DNA of 64,000 bases from Mesorhizobium sp. M4B.F.Ca.ET.058.02.1.1 (lineage in GTDB: Bacteria > Pseudomonadota > Alphaproteobacteria > Rhizobiales > Rhizobiaceae). Positions 8,648-17,936 of the stretch are shown piece after piece (positions within the stretch are counted from its first letter, which is position 1; every line of letters begins with the position of its first letter). Both the position numbers and the translations under genes were made by a program. The notes below the pieces were generated by a model, which worked only from the letters and a program-made list of their open reading frames with translations, was not told where the DNA came from and did not search any database. The stretch lies in the NCBI RefSeq assembly GCF_003952505.1, contig NZ_CP034450.1:5663001-5727000 (forward strand), given 5' to 3'.

Positions 8648-9820
8648 ATGTCCAAGCTCATCTCCAAATGGAACTACCCGACCACCGTCCGCTTCGGCGC
8701 CGGCCGCATCAAGGAACTGCCAGACGTGTTGGCAGCCACAGGCATCAAGCAGCCGCTCTTCGTCACCGATCCTGGGCTGGCGAAATTGCCGGTCGTCGCC
8801 TCGACGCTGAAGATTCTCGACGACGCCAAAGTTCCGTATGGCGTGTTTTCCGAGGTGAAGCCGAACCCGGTCGATTCCAACCTGACCGCCGGGATCGCGG
8901 TGTTCAAGAAGGGCAAGCATGACGGCGTCATCGCCTTCGGCGGCGGCTCGGCGCTCGACCTCGGCAAGCTGATCGCCTTCCAGGCCGGGCAGACGCGGCC
9001 GGTGTGGGACTTCGAGGATGTCGGCGACTGGTGGACGAGAGCCGATTCCGACGCGATCGCGCCGATCATCGCGGTGCCGACCACCGCCGGCACCGGTTCG
9101 GAAGTCGGCCGCGCCGGCGTCATCACCAACGAGGCGACGCACACCAAGAAGGTCATCTTCCATCCGAAGCTCCTGCCGGCGATCGTGATCGCCGATCCGG
9201 AGCTGTCGGTCGGCATGCCGGGCTTCATCACCGCCGGCACCGGCATGGACGCGCTGGCGCACTGCCTCGAAGCCTATTGCGCGCCGGGCTATCATCCGAT
9301 GGCTGACGGCATCGCGGTGGAAGGCATTCGGCTGGTGTTCGAGAACCTGCCCAGGGCCTTCGCCAACGGCAAGGACCTGGTCGCCCGCGCCCATATGATG
9401 AGCGCCGCGGCGATGGGCGCGGCGGCCTTCCAGAAGGGGCTGGGCGCCATCCACTCGCTGTCGCACCCGATCGGCGCGCTCTACGACACCCATCACGGCA
9501 TGACCAACGCCGTGTTCATGCCCTACGTGCTGGCCTTCAACCGCGACGCCATCGACGAGCGCATCGCCCGGCTCGCCGCCTATTGCGGCATCAAGGGCGG
9601 CTTCGACGGTTTCGCCAAGGCGATCATCAAGCTGCGCAAGGAGCTCAAGGTGCCGCATGCGCTGCCCGGCCTGATCAAGGGCCTCGACATGGACAAGAAG
9701 CGCAAGGGGCTGATCGCCGACATGGCGGTGGTCGATCCGACCGCCAGCGGCAACCCGGTCAAGCTGACCAAGAAAGGGGCACTCACGCTGCTTGAAAACG
9801 CCATCGCCGGCGCGGTGTGA
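8648..9820 (+). CDS. iron-containing (group III) alcohol dehydrogenase
   Basis: 390 residues of the Fe-dependent alcohol dehydrogenase family. The nucleotide-binding region has FGGGSALDLGK (98-108) and PTTAGTGSEVG. Metal ligands match the family pattern: D201 and H205 (GTGMDALAHCLEAY), H269 and H283 (HSLSHPIG, then HHGMTNA, 14 residues apart as in FucO). It would oxidise a primary alcohol with NAD(P)+, supplying the aldehyde for the enzyme encoded just upstream. Pairing it with a glutamine-synthetase-like ligase suggests the alcohol is carried on a gamma-glutamyl-amide. Confidence 0.9.
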   Translation: MSKLISKWNYPTTVRFGAGRIKELPDVLAATGIKQPLFVTDPGLAKLPVVASTLKILDDAKVPYGVFSEVKPNPVDSNLTAGIAVFKKGKHDGVIAFGGGSALDLGKLIAFQAGQTRPVWDFEDVGDWWTRADSDAIAPIIAVPTTAGTGSEVGRAGVITNEATHTKKVIFHPKLLPAIVIADPELSVGMPGFITAGTGMDALAHCLEAYCAPGYHPMADGIAVEGIRLVFENLPRAFANGKDLVARAHMMSAAAMGAAAFQKGLGAIHSLSHPIGALYDTHHGMTNAVFMPYVLAFNRDAIDERIARLAAYCGIKGGFDGFAKAIIKLRKELKVPHALPGLIKGLDMDKKRKGLIADMAVVDPTASGNPVKLTKKGALTLLENAIAGAV

Positions 9821-10064
9821 GCGGCGATCGCGGCGCCGGAAATTGATCTTGAAACGAGGGGAAAGGGAAGGGGATAGGGCAAAAGGCAAGGAGCGGAATG
9901 CTTAGCCGGAAAAATAATCGCGGAGCGATTGCTACAACCGGTTAAAAAGAGTTTACTTTTTCGTACTGCGGCGTGCCGGTTTCACAAAGCTTTCATCTGG
10001 CTGTCACACGAAAACGATACCGCATCGCAGGCGTCCAACGGCGTCAGTTCAACGGAGAGAACAC

Positions 10065-11171
10065 ATGTTCAAATTCACGGGGAAAGTGCTTTCCCTTTCG
10101 GCCGCGACCCTGATGGTGTCGTCGGTGATTTCGTCCGCGGCTTCGCTGGATGAACTCGTCAAGGCGGCCAAGGCGGAGGGCGAGCTCACCACGATCGCGC
10201 TGCCGCATGACTGGTGCGGTTACGGCGCCGTCATCGATGGCTTCAAGGCGAAGTATCCGGAGATCAAGATCAACGAACTCAACCCGGATGCCGGCTCGGG
10301 CGACGAGATCGAGGCGATCAAGGCCAACAAGGACAACAAGGGCCCGCAGGCGCCTGACGTCATCGACGTCGGCCTGTCCTTCGGCCCGTCGGCAAAGGCT
10401 GATGGCCTGATCCAGGCCTACAAGGTGTCGACCTGGGACTCGATCCCGGACAGCGCCAAGGATGCGGATGGCTTCTGGACCGGCGACTATTACGGCGTGC
10501 TGTCCTTCCTGGTGAACAAGGATCTGGTCAAGGAAGCGCCGGCTGACTGGGCCGACCTCTTGAAGGCAGACTATGCCAACACGGTTGCCCTCGCCGGTGA
10601 CCCGCGCGCCTCGAACCAGGCCATCCAGGCCGTCTACGCCGCCGGCCTTTCCGGTGGCGCGGCCGCTGGTGAAGCCGCCGGCACCGCCGGTCTCGACTTC
10701 TTCAAGAAGCTCAACGCCGCCGGCAATTTCGTGCCGGTCATCGGCAAGCCGGCGACGCTCGCCCAGGGCCAGACGCCGATCCTGGTCACCTGGGATTACA
10801 ACGCGCTTGCCGGCCGCGACACGCTGAAGGGCAACCCGCCGGTCGATGTCGTCGTGCCGAAGACCGGCGTCGTCGCCGGCGTCTACGTGCAGGCGATCAG
10901 CGCCTACGCGCCGCACCCGAATGCTGCCAAGCTATGGCTCGAGTATCTCTACTCCGACGAAGGCCAGATCGGCTGGCTGAAGGGCTATTGCCACCCGATC
11001 CGCTTCAACGACCTCGCCAAGAACGGCAAACTCCCGGCCGACGTGATGGCCAAGCTGCCGCCGGCCGAGGCCTATGCATCGGCTGTCTTCCCGACCCTCG
11101 ACGAACAGGGCAAGGCCAAGGAAGCCATCACCAAGAACTGGGATGCCGTTGTCGGCGCCAACGTGAAGTAA
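10065..11171 (+). CDS. ABC transporter periplasmic substrate-binding protein
   Basis: 368 residues with a Sec signal peptide (about 1-25, positively charged start, hydrophobic core, cleavage near SSAAS). The mature part is a two-lobed binding protein of the type seen with iron, 2-aminoethylphosphonate, thiamine and polyamine importers (LDELVKAAKAEGELTT, later DVIDVGLSFGP). It leads a four-gene import operon (binding protein, two permeases, ATPase). A 244-base gap separates it from the alcohol dehydrogenase, so it may have its own promoter, but the proximity suggests uptake of the same amine-type substrate. Ligand is inference. Confidence 0.85.
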   Translation: MFKFTGKVLSLSAATLMVSSVISSAASLDELVKAAKAEGELTTIALPHDWCGYGAVIDGFKAKYPEIKINELNPDAGSGDEIEAIKANKDNKGPQAPDVIDVGLSFGPSAKADGLIQAYKVSTWDSIPDSAKDADGFWTGDYYGVLSFLVNKDLVKEAPADWADLLKADYANTVALAGDPRASNQAIQAVYAAGLSGGAAAGEAAGTAGLDFFKKLNAAGNFVPVIGKPATLAQGQTPILVTWDYNALAGRDTLKGNPPVDVVVPKTGVVAGVYVQAISAYAPHPNAAKLWLEYLYSDEGQIGWLKGYCHPIRFNDLAKNGKLPADVMAKLPPAEAYASAVFPTLDEQGKAKEAITKNWDAVVGANVK

Positions 11172-11183
11172 CACAATGTAAGG

Positions 11184-11207
11184 GCCGGGCGGCCTTGGCC
11201 GCCCGGC
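11184..11207 (+). other. stem-loop between the binding-protein and permease genes
   Basis: GCCGGGCGGCC (11184-11194) pairs with GGCCGCCCGGC (11197-11207), 12 bases after the binding-protein stop. There is no T run, so it is more likely a 3' stabilising stem that raises binding-protein mRNA over permease mRNA than a terminator. Confidence 0.6.
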
Positions 11208-11232
11208 TCCTCTCCAAGACGGTAGCCGGCGC

Positions 11233-12147
11233 ATGACCGATCTCTCGCTCTCCAACCAGGCCATTGCGGGGAAGACCGCGCCGCCCGCCGAGGGGCGAAG
11301 GCTGCGGCTGCCGACGCAGTGGCTCGGCGTCACGCCGTTCTTCGTCTTCGCGATCATGTTCCTGATCCTGCCCACGCTGTACCTGATGCTGGGCGCCTTC
11401 CAGAACGACGCAGGCGAGTTCACGCTCGAAAACATCGCGGCCCTGGCGCAGCCGTCGATCGTTGCCGCCTACTGGATTTCCATCAAGGTCAGCCTTGCCT
11501 CGGCTCTGATTGGCGCCTTCGCCGGGCTCGCCATCGCCATTGCCATCGTGCGTGGCGGCCTGCCGGACTGGATACGCTCGGCGACGCTGACATTTTCCGG
11601 TGTCGCTTCCAATTTCGCCGGCGTGCCGCTGGCCTTCGCCTTCCTTGCCACGCTGGGCCGGCTCGGGCTCGCCACCGTCATCCTGAACACCGTGTTCGGC
11701 CTGAACATCTACGCGCACGGCTTCAACATCCTGTCCTTCTGGGGCCTGACGCTGACTTATGTCTACTTCCAGATCCCACTGATGGTGGTCATCATCACGC
11801 CGGCTATCGACGGGCTGAAGAAGGAATGGGGTGAAGCTGCCGCGACGCTCGGCGCGACCACGGCGCAGTATTGGCGCATGGTGGTCATTCCGGTGATCTG
11901 GCCGAGCTTCCTCGGCACCGTGATCCTGCTCTTCGCCAACGCCTTCGGGGCGATCGCCACCGCCTATGCGCTGACTGGTTCCTCGCTCAACATCGTGCCG
12001 ATCCTGCTCTACGCGCAGATCCGTGGCGACGTATTGCACAACGCGCATCTCGGCTATGCGATCGCCTTCGGCATGATCGTCATCACCGGTCTCGCCAATG
12101 TCTTCTACATCTGGTTCCGGACCCGCTCGGAGAGGTGGCTCAAATGA
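11233..12147 (+). CDS. ABC transporter permease (PotB-like)
   Basis: 304-residue inner-membrane subunit with about six membrane segments and the EAA-type cytoplasmic loop for contact with the ATPase (EWGEAAATLGATTAQYWRMV, about 198-217). A polar N-terminal stretch of about 30 residues precedes the first helix. It belongs to the binding-protein-dependent permease family used by polyamine, iron and phosphonate importers. Its stop overlaps the next permease start as ATGA. Confidence 0.88.
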   Translation: MTDLSLSNQAIAGKTAPPAEGRRLRLPTQWLGVTPFFVFAIMFLILPTLYLMLGAFQNDAGEFTLENIAALAQPSIVAAYWISIKVSLASALIGAFAGLAIAIAIVRGGLPDWIRSATLTFSGVASNFAGVPLAFAFLATLGRLGLATVILNTVFGLNIYAHGFNILSFWGLTLTYVYFQIPLMVVIITPAIDGLKKEWGEAAATLGATTAQYWRMVVIPVIWPSFLGTVILLFANAFGAIATAYALTGSSLNIVPILLYAQIRGDVLHNAHLGYAIAFGMIVITGLANVFYIWFRTRSERWLK

Positions 12148-12935
12148 AGTCCGGCAGATTCTGGGCCTGGGTCGTCTTTGCGCTGGGCGCGGCCTATTTC
12201 TTCATTCCGCTGATCGCGACCGTCGAATTCTCGATGCGCATGCGGCGCGGCGCCTATTCGTTCGACGCCTATCAGATCGTGCTGGGGGACGAACGCTTCC
12301 AGGCCACCTTCATGTATTCGGTGGTCGCGGCGATCTTCACCATCATCCTCGGCGTGCTGATCGTGGTGCCCGCGGCCTACTGGATCCGGCTGCGTCTGCC
12401 GCAGATCAGGCCGGTGGTCGAGTTCATCACGCTGTTGCCGCTGGTCATTCCGGCCATCGTCATCGTCTTCGGCTACATCCGGATGTACGGCTCCAACTCG
12501 CCGCTGCCGTTCCTCGCCAGCGACACCGGCACCAACGCCCTGCTGGTCATCGGCTATGCGACGCTGGCGCTGCCCTACATGTACCGGGCGGTTGATACCG
12601 GGCTGCGCACCATCGATGTCAGGACGCTGACGGAAGCGGCGCAGATCCTCGGCGCCGGCTGGGGGACGATCATCACCCGTGTCATCCTGCCCAATGTGCT
12701 GATCGCGGTCTTGTCGGGCGCCTTCTTGACCTTCGCCATCGTCATCGGCGAATTCACCATGGCGAGCCTGCTCAATCGGCCGGCCTTCGGACCGTATCTG
12801 CAGAATATCGGCGCCAACCGCGCCTATGAGCCGGCGGCGCTTGCCATCATCGCCTTCGCCATTACCTGGGGCTGCATGTCGCTGATCCAGATCCTGTCCC
12901 GCTTCGCGCCGAAATCGGCGAACCGCCCCAATTGA
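12144..12935 (+). CDS. ABC transporter permease (PotC-like)
   Basis: 263-residue second permease with six predicted membrane helices and an EAA loop (TLTEAAQILGAGWGTIITRV). The ATG at 12144 overlaps the preceding stop by 4 bases, so translation is coupled; a much earlier in-frame ATG would run through the upstream gene and is rejected. It would form a heterodimeric channel with the product of 11233-12147. Confidence 0.88.
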   Translation: MKSGRFWAWVVFALGAAYFFIPLIATVEFSMRMRRGAYSFDAYQIVLGDERFQATFMYSVVAAIFTIILGVLIVVPAAYWIRLRLPQIRPVVEFITLLPLVIPAIVIVFGYIRMYGSNSPLPFLASDTGTNALLVIGYATLALPYMYRAVDTGLRTIDVRTLTEAAQILGAGWGTIITRVILPNVLIAVLSGAFLTFAIVIGEFTMASLLNRPAFGPYLQNIGANRAYEPAALAIIAFAITWGCMSLIQILSRFAPKSANRPN

Positions 12936-12960
12936 ACGACAAGCACTGAAAGTCAAAGCC

Positions 12961-14025
12961 ATGGCCGAGCCGTTCCTCTCCATCCAGCATGTGCGAAAGT
13001 CCTTCGGCGCCACGACTGTGGTCGAGGATTTCAACCTCGACGTTGCGCCGGGCGAGTTCGTCTCCTTCCTTGGCCCATCGGGCTGCGGCAAGACGACTGT
13101 GCTGCGCATGGTCGCCGGTTTCGAGGAGCCGAGCGCCGGCAAGATCGTCGTGGCTGGCAAGGACATCACGCGGCTGAAGCCCAACCAGCGCAATGTCGGC
13201 ATGGTGTTCCAGGCCTACGCGCTGTTCCCCAACCTGACGGTGGCGCAGAATATCGGCTTCGGGCTGAAGGTGGCGGGGATGCAGAAGGCCGCCATCGATT
13301 CCCGCGTTGCCGAGATGCTCGACATCATAAAGCTGCCGCAGATGGCCGACCGCTATCCCTACCAGCTTTCGGGTGGCCAGCAGCAGCGCATCGCGCTGGC
13401 GCGCGCGATCGCGCCGAAGCCGAAGCTCTTGCTGCTCGACGAGCCGCTGTCGGCGCTCGATGCAAAGGTGCGCGTGTCGCTGCGCGAGGAGATCCGCTCG
13501 ATCCAGAAGAAGCTCGGCATCACCACCATTTTCGTCACCCACGACCAGGAAGAAGCGCTGTCGATCTCCGACCGCATCGCGGTCATGTATGGCGGCAAGG
13601 CCGAGCAAGTCGGCACGCCGTTCGAGATCTACAACCGGCCGGCGACCAAGTTCGTCGCCAATTTCGTCGGCACACTCAACGTGCTGGAAGGCAAGGTCAC
13701 CGACCCGGCATCTGGCAAAGTGCAGGTCAACACGCAGGAAGTCTCGCTCAAGGGCAAGCTCAACGGTTCGAAATCCGGCGACACGCTGTCGCTGGCGCTC
13801 AGGCCCGAGGCGATTTCGCTGGGGCGGCAACCCGGCCATGACACCAGCCTTTCCGGCGAGATCGCCGAAGTGCACTTCCTCGGCTCGGTCATCCGGGTGC
13901 GCGTCGGCATTGGCGGCAACACGGTGTCGCTCGACACGTTCAACAACTCGACGACGCCACCGCCCGTGGTCGGCGAGAAGGCGGACATCTCGTTCTCGTC
14001 CGGCGACATGCTGGTGCTGCACTAG
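12961..14025 (+). CDS. ABC transporter ATP-binding protein (PotA-like)
   Basis: 354 residues. The ATPase domain has Walker A GPSGCGKTT, the signature LSGGQQQRIALARA, Walker B LLLLDEPLSALD and the switch histidine in FVTHDQEEAL. A C-terminal TOBE-type beta domain (about 275-350) is typical of importer ATPases such as PotA and FbpC. It is the last gene of the import operon and starts 25 bases after the permease stop. The ligand is unknown. Confidence 0.9.
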   Translation: MAEPFLSIQHVRKSFGATTVVEDFNLDVAPGEFVSFLGPSGCGKTTVLRMVAGFEEPSAGKIVVAGKDITRLKPNQRNVGMVFQAYALFPNLTVAQNIGFGLKVAGMQKAAIDSRVAEMLDIIKLPQMADRYPYQLSGGQQQRIALARAIAPKPKLLLLDEPLSALDAKVRVSLREEIRSIQKKLGITTIFVTHDQEEALSISDRIAVMYGGKAEQVGTPFEIYNRPATKFVANFVGTLNVLEGKVTDPASGKVQVNTQEVSLKGKLNGSKSGDTLSLALRPEAISLGRQPGHDTSLSGEIAEVHFLGSVIRVRVGIGGNTVSLDTFNNSTTPPPVVGEKADISFSSGDMLVLH

Positions 14026-14179
14026 CAAAGCGGCAGGAGCGCAATTTCGAGCCGGTGCATCACCTCCCATAGCGATCAGCGTGGGACGATCCGACCCTCA
14101 TCGCTAACGCGCCAGACAATCAACAGCATCCCGACACGGGGGTACTGCCAACCGTCGCGCTTCATCGCTACGATGAGGT

Positions 14180-15730
14180 ATGGCCCTGTTCGAACTGACC
14201 CTCGTCCTGCTTTTGATTGCCGTCGCGCTGGCGGCGCTGTCGCGGCGGCTGGAGGTCCCTTATCCTTCGCTGCTGGCCCTGGCCGGGGTTGGGATTGCCT
14301 TTGTGCCCGGCGCGCCAACGATCGAGATCGATCCGGAACTGGCGCTTGCGCTGTTCATAGCGCCGGTGCTTCTCGATGCTGCCTATGACACCTCGCTGCG
14401 CGACCTGAAGCGCTACCGGCTGTCGCTGGCGATGCTGGCGCTCGGCGCGGTTGTTTTCACCACCGTGGTTGTTGCCTTCGTCGGCTGGAAGATGGCCGGC
14501 CTGCCGATCGCGGCGGCGATCGCGCTCGGCGCCATCGTCGCGCCGCCCGATGCCGTGGCCGCGAGCGCCGTGCTCGGCCAGTTCAAGGTGCCGCACCGCA
14601 TCACGGCCATCCTGCAGGGCGAGAGCCTGCTCAACGATGCGACAGCGCTGCTGATCTACAGGATTGCGGTTTCGGCCGCGATCGGTTCGGTCATGCTGAA
14701 GGACGCGGTGCCGGTGATCCTGCTGTCGACGGTCGGCAGCGTTGTCGCCGGCTATCTGTTCGGCCGCTTCTCTCTGCTGACGCTCACGCGGATCGAGGAT
14801 GCGGCAAGCAGTACAGTGGTGCAGTTCGCCGGTACATTCGGTGTCTGGATACTTGCCGACAGGCTCGGGCTGTCGGCCATCATCACCATCGTCGTCTATG
14901 CCATGACCATCGCGCGCACCGCGCCGCGCCTGATGTCGGCGCGGAGGCGCGTCAGCACCTATTCGGTCTGGGAGTCGGCGGTGTTCGTCCTCAACGTGCT
15001 GGCTTTCGTTCTGATGGGCCTGCAGGCACGCTCGATCGTCGGCCGGCTCTCCGGCGACGGGCAAGGCGATGCGTTTCTCTTCGCCGCGACGGTGCTGGCC
15101 GTGGTCATCGTGGCTCGCCTCGTCTGGGTCGCGAGCTACGTTGCGGTCATGCGATGGCTTGCCCGCTTCGACAGCGAAGACAAAAGGCGGGATGCACCGA
15201 CGTTCCGCGGTGCCGTGCTCGTCGGCTGGTGCGGCATGCGGGGACTGGTGACGCTGGTGGTGGCGATTGCGCTGCCGGCCGGCTTCCCGGGCCGTGACCC
15301 CATCGTGCTTGCCGCCTTCGCGGTCGTTCTCGGCACGCTGGTGCTGCAAGGCATGAGTCTGAAGCCGCTGCTGCGGATACTCAATTTCGAACGGGACACG
15401 ACGATCGACCGCGAGGTGGCGGAGGCGCGCGTTGCCGTCATGCAGGCCGCGCTCGACGTCCTGAACCACAAGACGTCGGCCGCGGCGGCGGTGGTGCGCG
15501 AGCAGTATGAGGCGCAGCGCCGGATCGCCGAGGACCCTGAGGACGCCCAGGCGGCGACCGAATACGATCGCCTGCGCCTCTATGCCATCAAGCGCCAGCG
15601 CGACGCGCTGGAGGAACTGCGCCGCAACGGCACGATCGGCGACGAGGCCTATCACCGGCTGGAGGAGGAGATCGACTGGTCGGAACTGGCGGCGTCGCCG
15701 GCGGGGCGGTTCCAGCCGCTGACGACGTAG
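14180..15730 (+). CDS. CPA1-family Na+/H+ antiporter
   Basis: 516 residues: about 12 membrane helices over the first 400 residues and a charged, partly helical cytoplasmic tail. The core has the ion-binding PPDAVAASAVLG motif and the following GESLLNDATALLIYRIA, both hallmarks of NhaP/NhaK-type antiporters that swap cytoplasmic Na+ or K+ for external H+. It starts 154 bases after the ABC operon. A small hairpin overlaps the ribosome-binding region. No functional link to the preceding operon is evident. Confidence 0.88.
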   Translation: MALFELTLVLLLIAVALAALSRRLEVPYPSLLALAGVGIAFVPGAPTIEIDPELALALFIAPVLLDAAYDTSLRDLKRYRLSLAMLALGAVVFTTVVVAFVGWKMAGLPIAAAIALGAIVAPPDAVAASAVLGQFKVPHRITAILQGESLLNDATALLIYRIAVSAAIGSVMLKDAVPVILLSTVGSVVAGYLFGRFSLLTLTRIEDAASSTVVQFAGTFGVWILADRLGLSAIITIVVYAMTIARTAPRLMSARRRVSTYSVWESAVFVLNVLAFVLMGLQARSIVGRLSGDGQGDAFLFAATVLAVVIVARLVWVASYVAVMRWLARFDSEDKRRDAPTFRGAVLVGWCGMRGLVTLVVAIALPAGFPGRDPIVLAAFAVVLGTLVLQGMSLKPLLRILNFERDTTIDREVAEARVAVMQAALDVLNHKTSAAAAVVREQYEAQRRIAEDPEDAQAATEYDRLRLYAIKRQRDALEELRRNGTIGDEAYHRLEEEIDWSELAASPAGRFQPLTT

Positions 15731-15828
15731 GAAGACGGTCCTCTGGCCCAGCCCCGTTGCTGTTGCGGTCCATTGCCACGCTATCGGTGAAACGCTACTG
15801 CCATCACCGGAACTGAGCCGGATAACCA

Positions 15829-16746
15829 ATGAAGCTCGTCAGCTACAACATCCAGTACGGGTTCGGCGGCGACGGCCGCTACGATCTCGCGCGCGCCGCG
15901 CGCGTCGTCGAAGGCGCCGACATCATCGCCTTACAGGAGGTGGAGCGGCACTGGCAGCGGACAAACGAGGACGACCAGCCGGAAATCCTGTCGCGGCTGC
16001 TGCCTGACTACCACTGGGTTTACGGGCCGGCCTTCGACATGGACGCCAGCGAGCGGCGCGACGGCCGCGTCGTCAACCGCCGCAGGCAGTTCGGCACCAT
16101 GGTGCTGTCGAGGCTGCCGATCGTCTGGTCGCGCTTGCACTCCCTGCCGCTGCGCCGCACGGTGCGCCCGCTCAACACGCGCAACGCCGCGCTTGAATGC
16201 ATGATCCGCACGCCAGCCGGTCCAGTGCGGGTGTTCTCCCTGCATCTCGCGCACATCGCCGTCGAGGAGCGGCTGGAGCAGATCGACTATCTCCTCAACG
16301 AACATCGCCGGGCGCCGTCCGACGGCGGCCCCTGGAGCGGCGCCGACGACGAACCGCAGCGCAACTGGAGCAATGGCGGGCCGGAGCCGGAGAACCCACT
16401 GGCGGCGATCTGGCTGGGCGACTTCAACATGGAGCCGGGGAGCGCCGAATACCGGCGCATCGTCGGCAGCACGCCCTACCATCGGGGTGCGGTCTATCGC
16501 GACGGCTTCATCGATGCCGCCGCCGCTGCAAGCGAGCCGGTGGCCGATTTCCACACCCATGAAAAAATCATCGACGGCGGGCTGTCAAAGCGTCGGCTCG
16601 ACCATTGCTTCGTCGGCGGCATGCTCGCCACGCGCGTGCGCTCGGTCGGCGCCGACATTGGCGAGATCGCGTCCGACCATTTTCCGCTGAGGGTCGATAT
16701 TGACCTCGAAACGCCCTGCCTTGCCGCAGTCTCCGGAGGCGGATGA
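15829..16746 (+). CDS. endonuclease/exonuclease/phosphatase-family hydrolase
   Basis: 305 residues of the EEP fold, which cleaves phosphodiester bonds in nucleic acids, phospholipids or inositol phosphates with Mg2+. The expected catalytic landmarks are all visible: SYNIQYG at the start, LQEVE near residue 36, SLHLAH in the middle, GDFNMEPG near 202 and SDHFPLRVDI near the end. There is no signal peptide, so it acts in the cytoplasm. Substrate cannot be assigned. The EamA transporter gene follows 7 bases later. Confidence 0.85.
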   Translation: MKLVSYNIQYGFGGDGRYDLARAARVVEGADIIALQEVERHWQRTNEDDQPEILSRLLPDYHWVYGPAFDMDASERRDGRVVNRRRQFGTMVLSRLPIVWSRLHSLPLRRTVRPLNTRNAALECMIRTPAGPVRVFSLHLAHIAVEERLEQIDYLLNEHRRAPSDGGPWSGADDEPQRNWSNGGPEPENPLAAIWLGDFNMEPGSAEYRRIVGSTPYHRGAVYRDGFIDAAAAASEPVADFHTHEKIIDGGLSKRRLDHCFVGGMLATRVRSVGADIGEIASDHFPLRVDIDLETPCLAAVSGGG

Positions 16747-16753
16747 AGCGGGC

Positions 16754-17599
16754 ATGACGCTTTTCGTCTTCTTCGCGGTTCTTAGCGCGGCCGCCATGCA
16801 CGCGATCTGGAACGCACTGGTCAAGGTGCATCTCGACCGTTTCCTGTCGATCACGCTGATGACATTGGGCATGGGATTTGCCGCGCTGTTCGTGCTGCCC
16901 TTCGTCGAGTTCCCGAAGGCCGAAGTGTGGCCATTCATTCTCGCCTCGGTCTTCTTTCACATGGGCTACCGGACCTTCCTGATCGGCGCCTACAAGGCCG
17001 GCGATTTCGCCCAGACCTATCCGCTGGCGCGCGGTACTGCACCGCTGCTCTCCGCCCTTGGCGGTATGGTGGTGGTGCGGGAGGTTCCCGCGTCGCTCGC
17101 CATTCTCGGTATCCTGCTGTTGTCGGCCGGCACGCTGGTAATGTCGTTTCGCGGCGGCGTCCATCTGGAGCGGTTCAACCTGCGCGCGGTCAGCTTCGCG
17201 CTGGGCACGTCGATCTTCATCGCCAGCTATACGCTGTCCGACGGTAGCGGCGCGCGGCTGGCGGCGAACGCGCTGAGCTATGCCGCCTGGCTGTTCGTCT
17301 GCGACGCCGCGTGGGCGCTGGTGCTGTGTCTCATCTTCCGGGGGCCACAATCGCTGCCAGTGTTGGCGCGCGACTGGAAGGCCGGGCTGTTCACCGGCGT
17401 GCTCAGCGGCGCCGCCTACTGGATCGTCATGTGGGCGATGACCAAGGCGCCGATCGCCTCGGTGGCATCGCTGCGCGAGACCTCGATCCTGTTCGCCATG
17501 CTGATCTCGGTCGTCGCGCTGGGCGAGAAGATGACGCGCTGGCGCGGCGCCGCGGCGCTCAGCATCGTCGCCGGCGTCGTCGCATTGCGTCTGGGGTAA
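16754..17599 (+). CDS. EamA/DMT-family transporter
   Basis: 281-residue membrane protein with about ten hydrophobic helices arranged as two EamA repeats, as in drug/metabolite exporters. The ATG at 16754 is preferred over one 54 bases upstream, which would overlap the EEP gene and add a polar, membrane-unlike stretch. It contains YPLARGTAPLLSALGG in the first repeat and SVASLRETSILFAML in the second. It ends at convergent genes with the Dabb protein. Substrate unknown. Confidence 0.85.
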   Translation: MTLFVFFAVLSAAAMHAIWNALVKVHLDRFLSITLMTLGMGFAALFVLPFVEFPKAEVWPFILASVFFHMGYRTFLIGAYKAGDFAQTYPLARGTAPLLSALGGMVVVREVPASLAILGILLLSAGTLVMSFRGGVHLERFNLRAVSFALGTSIFIASYTLSDGSGARLAANALSYAAWLFVCDAAWALVLCLIFRGPQSLPVLARDWKAGLFTGVLSGAAYWIVMWAMTKAPIASVASLRETSILFAMLISVVALGEKMTRWRGAAALSIVAGVVALRLG

Positions 17600-17625
17600 T
17601 TTCTCGGCCGGTCAGTCGAGAATTT
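17598..17625. terminator. hairpin across the convergent EamA/Dabb ends
   Basis: AATTTCTCG (17598-17606) pairs with CGAGAATTT (17617-17625), eight of nine positions. Each arm ends in an A/T stretch that gives a short U run in either direction. It overlaps both stop regions and could serve both genes. This is a weak call. Confidence 0.4.
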
Positions 17626-17926
17626 CCAGATCGACCACCATCAGCCCGTCGGTGCCGCCTTCGAGGGCGGCGACCAGCCGGGCGCCGGCACGCTGATGCG
17701 CCTCGTGCACCAGATAGGCGTCGCGGGCGGCGGCGTCGCGGAAGTCGATGGTGAAGCCATGGCTGAAGCCGCGCGCGAACGGTTCCGGACTGACATTGGC
17801 GCTGAACTGGACCTTGTCCATCCCTTCGATCGCCCAGCGCAAGGCTTCCAGATCGGCATGGATCGCCGCGCGTTCGGAGGCGTCGACGTCGTGGCGGAAT
17901 CTGACAAAGACGCAGTGCCGGATCAT
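17612..17926 (-). CDS. Dabb-family (stress-responsive A/B barrel) protein
   Basis: 104-residue ferredoxin-like alpha/beta-barrel protein. The opening IRHCVFVRFRHDVD and the later HGFTIDFRDAAARDAYLVHEAH are the typical Dabb pattern, with a conserved histidine in the last segment. Family members include stress proteins and small cyclases or isomerases acting on polyketide-like or sugar-derived substrates. The ATG at 17926 gives the standard N terminus. It is the last gene of the LacI-linked run and starts 10 bases after the GMC oxidoreductase stop, so an accessory catabolic role is plausible but unproven. Confidence 0.82.
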   Translation of the reverse strand: MIRHCVFVRFRHDVDASERAAIHADLEALRWAIEGMDKVQFSANVSPEPFARGFSHGFTIDFRDAAARDAYLVHEAHQRAGARLVAALEGGTDGLMVVDLEILD

Positions 17927-17936
17927 GGCTCTCTCC

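Noticed and set aside
14070..14106. Inverted repeat TAGCGAT...ATCGCTA before the antiporter gene
   Set aside because: Seven-base arms with a 23-base loop and no T run; too weak to call a terminator or operator.
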